DNA from: Acidobacteriota bacterium
Lineage (GTDB): Bacteria; Acidobacteriota; Thermoanaerobaculia; Thermoanaerobaculales; Thermoanaerobaculaceae
Direction of reading: 5' to 3'
Assembly: GCA_004298115.1 (NCBI GenBank)
Contig: SCRJ01000110.1
Coordinates: forward strand, 1 to 49,274
Length of the DNA: 49,274 bases
The stretch's first letter is position 1; each line of letters starts with the position of its first letter. The position numbers and the translations under genes are program-made. Below are positions 17,028-24,246 of this stretch, one piece after another. The notes under the pieces were generated by a model. It was given only the letters and a program-made list of their open reading frames with translations. It had not been told where the DNA came from and did no database searches.

Positions 17028-18263
17028 ATGAGTCAGACGGCGCCGCGCAACATGCGCCTCCACATCGGGTTGTTCGGCCGCCGCAACGTCGGCAAGTCGA
17101 GCCTGTTGAACGCCATCACCCGGCAGGATGCGGCCATCGTCTCGGCGACGCCGGGCACCACGACGGACCCGGTGGAGAAGCCGATGGAGCTGCTTCCGCT
17201 CGGGCCGGTGCTCTTCATCGACACCGCCGGCGTCGACGATGCCGGGGCCCTCGGCGAGAAGCGCATCGCGAAGACCCGCCAGGCGCTCGACCGCACCGAC
17301 CTCGGCGTGCTCGTCGCCGCGGCCGGCGTGTGGGGCGAGTACGAGGACGCGCTGCTCGCCGAGTTCCGTTCCCGCGGCGTGCCCGTCGTCGCGGTGTTCA
17401 ACAAGTGCGACCTCGGCCGACCGGGCGGGGCGCTGCTCGAGCGCCTCGCGACGGAGAAGGTGGCGTGCGTGCCGACCACGGCCACGTCCGGCGACGGGAT
17501 CCCCGACCTGCGGCGCGCACTGGTCGCGGCGGCGCCGGCCGACTTCCTCGACGCCCGCCGAATCGTCGGCGACCTGGTCGGGCCGGGTGAGCTTGTCGTC
17601 CTCGTGGTCCCCATCGACAAGGAAGCGCCCAAGGGCCGTCTGATCCTCCCCCAGGTGCAGACGATCCGGGACCTCCTCGACGCCGACTCGTTCTGCCTGG
17701 TGGTCAAGGAGCGCGAGCTCAAGACCGCGTTGGAACGCCTCAACCGGCCGCCCAAGCTCGTCGTCACCGACTCGCAGGCGTTCCTCAAGGCGGCCGCCGA
17801 CACGCCGCCGGGGGTGATGCTGACCTCGTTCTCGATCCTGTTCGCGCGGTTCCAGGGCGACCTCGCCGAGCTGGTGCGCGGGGCCCGCGCGATCGAGACC
17901 CTCAAGCGGGGCGACACGGTCCTCGTCGCCGAGGCGTGCACCCACCACCCGATCGGCGAGGACATCGGCCGCGTCAAGATCCCGCGCTGGCTGACGCAAT
18001 ACGCGGGCTGCACGCTCGAGTTCGCCACGGTCCAGGGGCGCGACTTCCCCGTGGACCTTTCCCCGTACGCCCTGGTCGTGCACTGCGGCAACTGCATGGG
18101 GAACCGCCGCGAGATGCTCTCCCGCATCCTGCGCTGCCGCCAGGCGGGCGTGCCGATCACGAACTACGGCCTCGCCATTGCCTACTCCCTCGGGATCTTC
18201 GAGCGCGCCCTCGCGCCGTTCCCGGCGGCGCTCGCCGCCTACCGTGACGCGGCGGCCCGATGA
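17028..18263 (+). CDS. hydF: H-cluster maturation GTPase HydF
   Basis: 411 residues. The N-terminal GTPase has G1 GRRNVGKSS, G3 DTAG and G4 NKCD. The C-terminal part has the HydF cluster ligands: CTHHP near 305 and HCGNCMGN near 350. HydF is the scaffold on which the 2Fe precursor is assembled and from which it is passed to HydA. It lies between hydG and hydE, overlapping the hydE start by four bases (ATGA). The ribosome site before the ATG is weak (GGGGCGAG). Confidence 0.95.
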   Translation: MSQTAPRNMRLHIGLFGRRNVGKSSLLNAITRQDAAIVSATPGTTTDPVEKPMELLPLGPVLFIDTAGVDDAGALGEKRIAKTRQALDRTDLGVLVAAAGVWGEYEDALLAEFRSRGVPVVAVFNKCDLGRPGGALLERLATEKVACVPTTATSGDGIPDLRRALVAAAPADFLDARRIVGDLVGPGELVVLVVPIDKEAPKGRLILPQVQTIRDLLDADSFCLVVKERELKTALERLNRPPKLVVTDSQAFLKAAADTPPGVMLTSFSILFARFQGDLAELVRGARAIETLKRGDTVLVAEACTHHPIGEDIGRVKIPRWLTQYAGCTLEFATVQGRDFPVDLSPYALVVHCGNCMGNRREMLSRILRCRQAGVPITNYGLAIAYSLGIFERALAPFPAALAAYRDAAAR

Positions 18264-19327
18264 CCCGCGCCGAGATCCTTCGTTGGCTGCGCGAGGAGGA
18301 CCCGGCCACCCTGGACGTGCTCTGGGCGCGGGCCGACGCCGTCCGCCGGGAGCGCGTCGGCGACGCGGTCCACCTCCGCGGTCTCGTCGAGATCTCCAAC
18401 CACTGCGTCCGGCGCTGCGCCTACTGCGGCATCTCGCTGGGCCGTCCGGACCTCGTGCGGTACCGGATGAGCGCCGACGAGATCGCGGCGTGCGCCGACC
18501 GGGCGGCCGAGCTCGGGTACGGCACGGTCGTCCTCCAGTCGGGGGAAGACCCCGGGATCACCCGCGAATGGGTTTCCGACCTGGTGCGCCGCGTCAAGGC
18601 GAACGGCCGGCTCGCCGTCACGCTCTCGCTCGGGGAGCGCCCGGAGCCGGACCTCGCGGCGTGGCGCGACGCAGGCGCCGACCGCTACCTCCTGCGCTTC
18701 GAGACGTCGGACGCGGCGCTGTACGAGCGCATTCACCCGCCGCTCGCGGGGCGACCGCCGGGCCGATTCGCCATCCTCGAGCGACTCGCCGCCCTCGGCT
18801 ACGAGGTCGGCAGCGGCGTGATGATCGGCATCCCGGGTCAGACGTACGAGAGCCTCGCGGCCGACGTCGCCCTGTTCGCCGGCATGGACCTCGACATGAT
18901 CGGCGTCGGCCCGTTCATCCCCCACCCGGCCTCGCCGCTCGGGCGCGGCGAGTTCCCCCAGGCGCCGGCCGGCGAGCAGGTCCCGAGCACCGAGTTGATG
19001 ACCTGCAAGGTGGTCGCCCTGGCCCGCCTCGTCTGTCCCGAGGCCAACATCCCGGCGACCACCGCTCTCGCCACCGTCAACCCGCAGGACGGCCGCGAGC
19101 ACGGCCTCGCCCGCGGCGCCAACGTCCTGATGCCGAACCTGACCCCGGCAAGGTACCGCGCCCTGTACGAAATCCACCCCGGCAAGGCGTGCCTCCGGGA
19201 GGGCGCGGCCGAGCCCGGCGCCGGCGGGCGCGGCCGCATCGAGCGGATGGGGCGCACGCCCGGCTCGGGCCCCGGGTCGCGCCGCCGCCGGCCCCGAGGC
19301 ACGCCCTCGTCGTCGTCGGGCCCGTAG
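18260..19327 (+). CDS. hydE: [FeFe] hydrogenase maturase HydE (radical SAM)
   Basis: 355 residues. The radical SAM motif is CVRRCAYC, followed by GISLGRPDLVRYRMS, typical of HydE. HydE acts on a HydG-made organometallic intermediate on the way to the azadithiolate-bridged 2Fe unit. GIPGQTYESLAADV and IGVGPFIPHP are further family blocks. The last 45 residues are a Gly/Arg/Ser-rich tail that does not look conserved; a frameshift or late stop loss is possible but cannot be shown. The ATG overlaps the hydF stop. About 200 bases without a gene separate it from hydC. Confidence 0.93.
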   Translation: MTRAEILRWLREEDPATLDVLWARADAVRRERVGDAVHLRGLVEISNHCVRRCAYCGISLGRPDLVRYRMSADEIAACADRAAELGYGTVVLQSGEDPGITREWVSDLVRRVKANGRLAVTLSLGERPEPDLAAWRDAGADRYLLRFETSDAALYERIHPPLAGRPPGRFAILERLAALGYEVGSGVMIGIPGQTYESLAADVALFAGMDLDMIGVGPFIPHPASPLGRGEFPQAPAGEQVPSTELMTCKVVALARLVCPEANIPATTALATVNPQDGREHGLARGANVLMPNLTPARYRALYEIHPGKACLREGAAEPGAGGRGRIERMGRTPGSGPGSRRRRPRGTPSSSSGP

Positions 19328-19415
19328 CGTCTCCCGTTCGCAGGCACCGCGGGCGGGCGGAGACGGGCGCGGGCGCCGCGCGCGCCGCACCGGGCGGCGG
19401 GCGGCGGCCCCGGGG

Positions 19416-19444
19416 TTCCGCTTGCGGACGACTCGTGATAGTAT
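19416..19444 (+). promoter_or_regulatory. Candidate promoter of the hydCBA structural operon
   Basis: TTCCGC (19416-19421) and TAGTAT (19439-19444) are separated by 17 bases, and TG one base before the hexamer makes it an extended -10. The start point would fall near 19451, giving a leader of about 85 bases before hydC. Confidence 0.4.
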
Positions 19445-19460
19445 TCACATAGCGTATGTG
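19434..19460 (+). promoter_or_regulatory. Two overlapping dyads (possible operator) at the hydCBA promoter
   Basis: CGTGA-N6-TCACA (19434-19449) matches nine of ten half-site bases of the CRP/FNR-superfamily TGTGA-N6-TCACA pattern, with the six spacer bases being the -10 hexamer itself. Overlapping it, CACATA-GCG-TATGTG (19446-19460) is a perfect six-base dyad across the expected start point. Sites in this position would normally repress. Confidence 0.4.
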
Positions 19461-19534
19461 GCGCCCGCGGGCCCCCTCCGGCGTGATCCGGCCGGACGCG
19501 GCCGCGGACCTCGCCACGGACCGGAGGTGACGTC

Positions 19535-20062
19535 ATGCTGGTGACCGATCGACAGCGCCTGCGCGAGGATATCGCCGTCTGGGTCGCACGCTTCGGCGCG
19601 CGGCGCTCCTCGCTGATCCCGGTCTTGCAGGAGATCCAGGCGAAGTACCACCAGATCTCCGACCACGCGATGCAAGTGGTCGCCGATCACCTCGACATCC
19701 ACCCCGTGGAGGTCTACAGCGTCGTGACCTTCTACGCCTTCCTCAACGAGGGGTACCACGGCAAGTTCGTGATCCGCCTGTGCCGCACGGTCTCGTGCGA
19801 CATGGCGGGCAAGAGCCGCGTCGCCCGCCAGCTCGAGAACGACCTCGGAATCGCGTTCGGGCAGAGCACCAAGGACGGCAAGTTCTCGCTCGAATGGGCG
19901 AGTTGCATCGGCATGTGCGACCAGGGGCCGGCCCTGCTCGTCAACGACCAGGTGTTCCCGGCCGTGACCCCGGAGAAGGTCCACGACATCCTGCAGCTCT
20001 GCCGCAAGAGCTTCGGACCGCTGGCCGTGCACCAGGCCAACCATCGGGAGGCCCGCCAATGA
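19535..20062 (+). CDS. hydC: NuoE-like [2Fe-2S] subunit of trimeric [FeFe] hydrogenase
   Basis: A 175-residue thioredoxin-fold 2Fe-2S protein of the NuoE/HydC family. The four ligands lie in CRTVSC and SCIGMCDQGP. An N-terminal helical segment (about 1-80) is standard. It sits against the NuoF-like subunit and helps pass electrons between the NADH/FMN site and HydA. GGAGGTGA, a perfect anti-16S match, lies just before the ATG. The stop overlaps the start of the NuoF-like gene (ATGA), so the two are translationally coupled. Confidence 0.93.
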   Translation: MLVTDRQRLREDIAVWVARFGARRSSLIPVLQEIQAKYHQISDHAMQVVADHLDIHPVEVYSVVTFYAFLNEGYHGKFVIRLCRTVSCDMAGKSRVARQLENDLGIAFGQSTKDGKFSLEWASCIGMCDQGPALLVNDQVFPAVTPEKVHDILQLCRKSFGPLAVHQANHREARQ

Positions 20063-21249
20063 GCCTCGGACACCAAGGTCTCGTGACGTTCAGGATGATC
20101 GACCCCGATGCCGGGCTCGCCGCCGCGCTCGCCAGGCGTCCCGCCGAGATCGTCGCCGAGCTCACCGCCGCCAGGCTCAAAGGGCGAGGCGGGGCCGGCT
20201 TCCCCACCGGCGTCAAGTGGAGCCTCGCGGCCCAGGCGGCGAGCGACGTCAAGTACGTGCTCTGCAACGCCGACGAGGGCGAGCCCGGGACGTTCAAGGA
20301 CCGCGTGATCCTCGCCGAGGTGCCCGATCTCGTATTCGCCGGCATGACGATCGGCGGCGCCGCCATCGGAGCGTCGAAGGGGATCGTCTACCTGCGCGGC
20401 GAGTACGCGTACCAGCGCCAGCCGCTCGAAGAAGCGCTCGCCCGGAGACGGGCCGCGGGCCAACTCGGCGAGCGGGTCCTGGGGACGCCGTTCGCGTTCG
20501 ACATCGAGATCCGCATGGGGTCCGGCGCCTATGTGTGCGGGGAAGAGACGGCGCTGATCGAATCGCTCGAAGGGCACCGCGGCGAGCCGCGCAACCGGCC
20601 GCCGTTCCCGGTCGACGCCGGCTACCTGGGCCGCCCCACGATCGTGAACAACGTCGAGACGTTCGCCTGCGTGACCGCGATCATGGCGAAGGGCGCCCCC
20701 TGGTTCGCCGCCATCGGCACCGAGAAGTCCACCGGGCCGAAGCTGTTCTCGGTGTCCGGCGACTGCGCCCGGCCCGGCGTGTACGAGTTCCCGATGGGGC
20801 TTCCCGTCTCCGAGTTGCTGCGTGAGGTCGGGGGCGAGGATGCGAAGGCCGTGCAGATCGGCGGCGCTTCCGGGCGCTGCGTCCCGGCCTCGGCGTTCGC
20901 CAGCACGATCTGTTACGAGGGGATTTCGACCGGCGGCTCGGTGATCGTGTTCGGCCCGGACCGCGACATGCTGCGCGTCGCCAAGAACTTCATGGAGTTC
21001 TTCGTCGAGGAGTCGTGCGGCCAGTGCACCCCGTGCCGGGAGGGCAACGCCAGGCTCCTGCAGGGCATCGCGATGCTCGAGGACGGCCGGTGCTCGGCCG
21101 CCTACCTCGCGGAGCTGACCAAACTCGGGGAGGTCATGCAGCTCGCCTCCAAGTGCGGGCTCGGCCAGTCGAGCCCCAACGCGTTCCTGTCGATCGTCGA
21201 ACACTTCCGGGACGAGATCATGGGCCGCACGTACGCCGCGGCGCGGTAG
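20059..21249 (+). CDS. hydB: NuoF-like NAD(H)/FMN subunit of trimeric [FeFe] hydrogenase
   Basis: 396 residues, the length of a bare NuoF core. It has the FMN/NADH-binding GRGGAGFPTGVKW near 35-47, NADEGEPGTFKDR, GAYVCGEETALIESLEG, and the 4Fe-4S motif SCGQCTPCREG with a later Cys in SKCGLG. HydB subunits of electron-bifurcating enzymes are usually much longer, with an N-terminal 2Fe-2S domain and a C-terminal ferredoxin-like domain; both are absent here and the frame is complete. The start ATG at 20059 overlaps the hydC stop. It should exchange electrons with NAD(H). Confidence 0.93.
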   Translation: MSLGHQGLVTFRMIDPDAGLAAALARRPAEIVAELTAARLKGRGGAGFPTGVKWSLAAQAASDVKYVLCNADEGEPGTFKDRVILAEVPDLVFAGMTIGGAAIGASKGIVYLRGEYAYQRQPLEEALARRRAAGQLGERVLGTPFAFDIEIRMGSGAYVCGEETALIESLEGHRGEPRNRPPFPVDAGYLGRPTIVNNVETFACVTAIMAKGAPWFAAIGTEKSTGPKLFSVSGDCARPGVYEFPMGLPVSELLREVGGEDAKAVQIGGASGRCVPASAFASTICYEGISTGGSVIVFGPDRDMLRVAKNFMEFFVEESCGQCTPCREGNARLLQGIAMLEDGRCSAAYLAELTKLGEVMQLASKCGLGQSSPNAFLSIVEHFRDEIMGRTYAAAR

Positions 21250-21265
21250 GACAAGGGAGCCGGAC

Positions 21266-23206
21266 ATGTCGGATCACGAGAACGTCAACGTCGAGTCCCC
21301 CCGGGCCCCTGTCAGCCAGCGCGGCCACCTCGTGCGGGTACCGGCCGACCAGCGGGCGAGCGGTGCCCTCGTCGAGGTCGCGATCGACGGCCTGGAGGTC
21401 CAGGTGCCGATCGGGACGACGATCCTCGAGGCGGCCAGGAAGATCGGCGTCAAGATCCCGACGCTCTGCTACCACGACGACCTCTGCGTCGCCGGGGTGT
21501 GCCGGATCTGCGTCGTCGAGGTCGAGGGCCAGCGCACGCTGCAGGCCTCCTGCGCCTACCCGATCACCGCCCCGATCGCCATCCACACCCACACGCGCAA
21601 GGTGCGGCAGTCGCGGCGGCGGATCCTCGACCTGCTGCTCGGTAAACACTATGGCGAGTGCTACGCCTGCTTCCGCAACGGGAACTGCGAGCTGCAGGCG
21701 CTCGCCGCCGGGTGCGGCGTGGACTTCTTCCGCTTCGGCCACCCCACCGCGCCGTTGCACGAGCTCGACAGCTCCTCGTACTCCGTGCTGCGCGACATGA
21801 ACAAGTGCATCCTCTGCCGCCGCTGCGTGCGCACCTGCATCGATCTCCAGGAGGTCGGCGTGCTCGAGACGGTGCACCGCGGCGACAAGACCACGGTCTC
21901 GACCTTCATGAACAAGCCGCTCGCCGAGGTCATCTGCATCAACTGCGGCCAGTGCATCAACCGCTGCCCGACCGGAGCGCTCGGGGCCGCCGACCCCACC
22001 GACGACGTCTGGCGCGACATCAACGACCCCAGCAAGCACGTCGTCATCCAGACCGCGCCGGCGCCCCGCGCCGCGATCGGCGAGTGCTTCGGCCTGCCCC
22101 CCGGAACGCCGCTCACGTTCGAGATGAACTCGGCGTTGCGGGCGATCGGCTTCGACAAGGTGTTCGACACGAACTTCACCGCCGACCTCACCATCATCGA
22201 GGAGGGGACGGAGCTCATCCTTCGCCTCCATCGCGCGCTCGTCGACAGGCAGCCGGTCGCGCTGCCGCAGTTCACGTCCTGCTCCCCGGGTTGGGTGAAG
22301 TACATCGAGCACTTCTACCCGGAGATGCTGCCGCACCTGTCGTCCGCCAAGAGCCCGCAGCAGATGTTCGGGGCCGTGATCAAGACGTACTACGCCGGGC
22401 TCCACCACATCGACCCCGCCGACATCGTCACCGTGGCGCTGATGCCGTGCTCGGCGAAGAAGTTCGAGTGCAACCGCCCGGAGATGGCCGCTTCCGGCCA
22501 CAAGGACGTGGACTACGGCCTCGTCACCCGCGAGCTGGCGCAGATGTTCAAGGAGGCCGGCATCGAGCTGCCCAAGATGCCGAAGAGCGGGTTCGACGAG
22601 CCCTTCGGCACCGCCACCGGCTCCGGCGTGATCTTCGGCGCCACCGGCGGCGTGATGGAGGCGGCGCTGCGCACGGTGCTCGAGCTGGTGTCGGGCCTCA
22701 AGGTGGAGAACCTCTACGACCACGCCGACATCCTTCCCGTTCGCGGCTTCGAGGGCATCAAGTACGCGGAGATCAGGATTCCGCGGCTCGGGACCGTGCC
22801 CGACATCCTGAGGATGAACGCCCAGCTGCCGTTCGACAGCTGGGCGTGGCTGGCCGGCGCGACCCTCAAGGTCGCGGTCTGCCACGGCACCGCCAACGCC
22901 AAGCGGGTCCTCGAGGACATCAAGGCGGGCGGCAAGCTCTCCGAGTGCCACTTCATCGAGTTCATGGCGTGCCCGGGCGGGTGCCTGGGCGGCGGCGGCA
23001 TGCCGATCCCGACGAACCCCGAGATCCGCGCGGCCCGCGCCCGCGCCATCTATGCCGAGGACGCCGCCTACGAGGTCCGCAAGTCGCACGAGAACCCGGC
23101 CGTCCTCCGCCTCTACAACGAGTTCCTGACCGGCGGCCCGAACGGCCACACCGCGCACCGGCTGCTGCACACCACCTACACCCCGCGCGGCAAGTACATC
23201 GCGTAG
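21266..23206 (+). CDS. hydA: [FeFe] hydrogenase catalytic subunit HydA, group A multimeric type
   Basis: 646 residues. The N-terminal NuoG-like part has a 2Fe-2S site (Cys68, 79, 82, 96), a His-ligated cluster (His128, Cys132, 135, 141) and two 4Fe-4S clusters (CILCRRCVRTC at 181-191, CINCGQCINRC at 224-234). The H-cluster domain has L1 TSCSPGW at 337-343, L2 MPCSAKKFE at 393-401 and L3 FMACPGGCLGGGGMP at 566-580. L1 differs from the usual TSCCPGW: Ser340 stands where the second Cys is expected. The small C-terminal SSU-like region is complete (KSHENPAVLRLYNEF). AAGGGAG precedes the ATG. It is the last gene of the operon, followed by a terminator. Confidence 0.95.
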   Translation: MSDHENVNVESPRAPVSQRGHLVRVPADQRASGALVEVAIDGLEVQVPIGTTILEAARKIGVKIPTLCYHDDLCVAGVCRICVVEVEGQRTLQASCAYPITAPIAIHTHTRKVRQSRRRILDLLLGKHYGECYACFRNGNCELQALAAGCGVDFFRFGHPTAPLHELDSSSYSVLRDMNKCILCRRCVRTCIDLQEVGVLETVHRGDKTTVSTFMNKPLAEVICINCGQCINRCPTGALGAADPTDDVWRDINDPSKHVVIQTAPAPRAAIGECFGLPPGTPLTFEMNSALRAIGFDKVFDTNFTADLTIIEEGTELILRLHRALVDRQPVALPQFTSCSPGWVKYIEHFYPEMLPHLSSAKSPQQMFGAVIKTYYAGLHHIDPADIVTVALMPCSAKKFECNRPEMAASGHKDVDYGLVTRELAQMFKEAGIELPKMPKSGFDEPFGTATGSGVIFGATGGVMEAALRTVLELVSGLKVENLYDHADILPVRGFEGIKYAEIRIPRLGTVPDILRMNAQLPFDSWAWLAGATLKVAVCHGTANAKRVLEDIKAGGKLSECHFIEFMACPGGCLGGGGMPIPTNPEIRAARARAIYAEDAAYEVRKSHENPAVLRLYNEFLTGGPNGHTAHRLLHTTYTPRGKYIA

Positions 23207-23220
23207 GGCGGCCGCGGGGT

Positions 23221-23252
23221 CGGGGACGCGCCCTCCCCGTGGTTTTGTTTTT
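23221..23252 (+). terminator. Intrinsic terminator after hydA
   Basis: A six-bp stem (CGGGGA at 23221-23226 with TCCCCG at 23234-23239, seven-base loop) is followed by a T-rich run (TTTTGTTTTT) at 23243-23252. This is the clearest Rho-independent terminator in the window. Confidence 0.7.
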
Positions 23253-23278
23253 CCCTGCGGCGACGTAAGCTGGTCGGC

Positions 23279-24181
23279 GTGGGGACCCCAGTCGCGGCCA
23301 GGAACGAGTCGGCTCCGGTGCGCATCAGCGTCGTGATCGCCACCGTCGGCCGGCCGGACCACCTCGCGACGTCCCTGGCCGCATACGCCCGGCTCGTCCC
23401 CGAGACGCCGCCGTTCGAGGTCATCGTCGTGCTCGACGGTTGGGACCCGGCCTCGGCGGAGGTCGCCTCGCGCCCCTACCCGTTCCCGACTCTCCTGCTC
23501 TCGCAGCCCCGTTCCGGGATCGGCCCCGCCAAGAACCTCGGCGCCCGCTCGGCGACCGGGGACCTCCTCGTGTTCCTCAACGACGACACCCGCCCCGATG
23601 ACGTGTGCCTCCTGGCCCACGCGGCCGCGCAGGAGCGCTTCGGCCCCTGCATCGCCGTCGGCAGGATCGACTGGGACCCCGACCACGAGGTCACCCCGTA
23701 CATGGCCTGGCTCGCTCCGGCCGGCCACCAGTTCAACTTCGCCCGCCTGGAGCCCGACGGCCCGATCCCGTGGGACGCCTGTTGGGGGGCGAACCTGGCC
23801 GTTCCCCGCGATTGGCTGCTCGACGAACCGTTCGATCCGCTGCTCCCGTTCCCGGCTCTCGAGGACGGGGAGTGGGCCTACCGCCAGCACCTGCGCCGGC
23901 GACCTTTCCGCTACGTCGTCGCGGCGCGCGTATGGCATCACCACCGGATCGAAGGACCCGGGGCGTTTCGCCGCCGCGCCCGCAACGCCGGCGCGACGGC
24001 GCGGTACGTCACCGGACGCCATCCGCGTCTTGCCTTCACGCTCGTGGTGCGGCCCGTCCTCGCCGCGGCGGCGGCGTCGGTTCTCGCCGCCTGGCCGGGG
24101 CGCTGGCGGCGGACGACTCTTTGGGACCTGGCGTACCGGTGGGGGTACGTGGCCGGCCTCCTCGTGCCGCCGTCGCAGTGA
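23279..24181 (+). CDS. Family 2 glycosyltransferase
   Basis: A 300-residue GT-A fold transferase. The N-terminus has RISVVIATVGRPDHL, then the nucleotide-sugar-binding acidic pair in FLNDDTRP, and a likely catalytic ALEDGEWAY near 200. The C-terminal ~55 residues are hydrophobic with Ala-rich stretches and may sit on the membrane. The start is GTG at 23279; no clear ribosome site is seen and another GTG at 23318 is possible. It is the first gene after the hydA terminator, followed by an asparagine synthetase, and probably opens a surface-polysaccharide operon. Donor and acceptor sugars are unknown. Confidence 0.82.
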   Translation: MGTPVAARNESAPVRISVVIATVGRPDHLATSLAAYARLVPETPPFEVIVVLDGWDPASAEVASRPYPFPTLLLSQPRSGIGPAKNLGARSATGDLLVFLNDDTRPDDVCLLAHAAAQERFGPCIAVGRIDWDPDHEVTPYMAWLAPAGHQFNFARLEPDGPIPWDACWGANLAVPRDWLLDEPFDPLLPFPALEDGEWAYRQHLRRRPFRYVVAARVWHHHRIEGPGAFRRRARNAGATARYVTGRHPRLAFTLVVRPVLAAAAASVLAAWPGRWRRTTLWDLAYRWGYVAGLLVPPSQ

Positions 24182-24246
24182 GACGCCGGCGCCAGGAACG
24201 CGGCTCGCGGCCGGCGGCACGGCGAGAGATCGGGGGCTGAGCGGCG

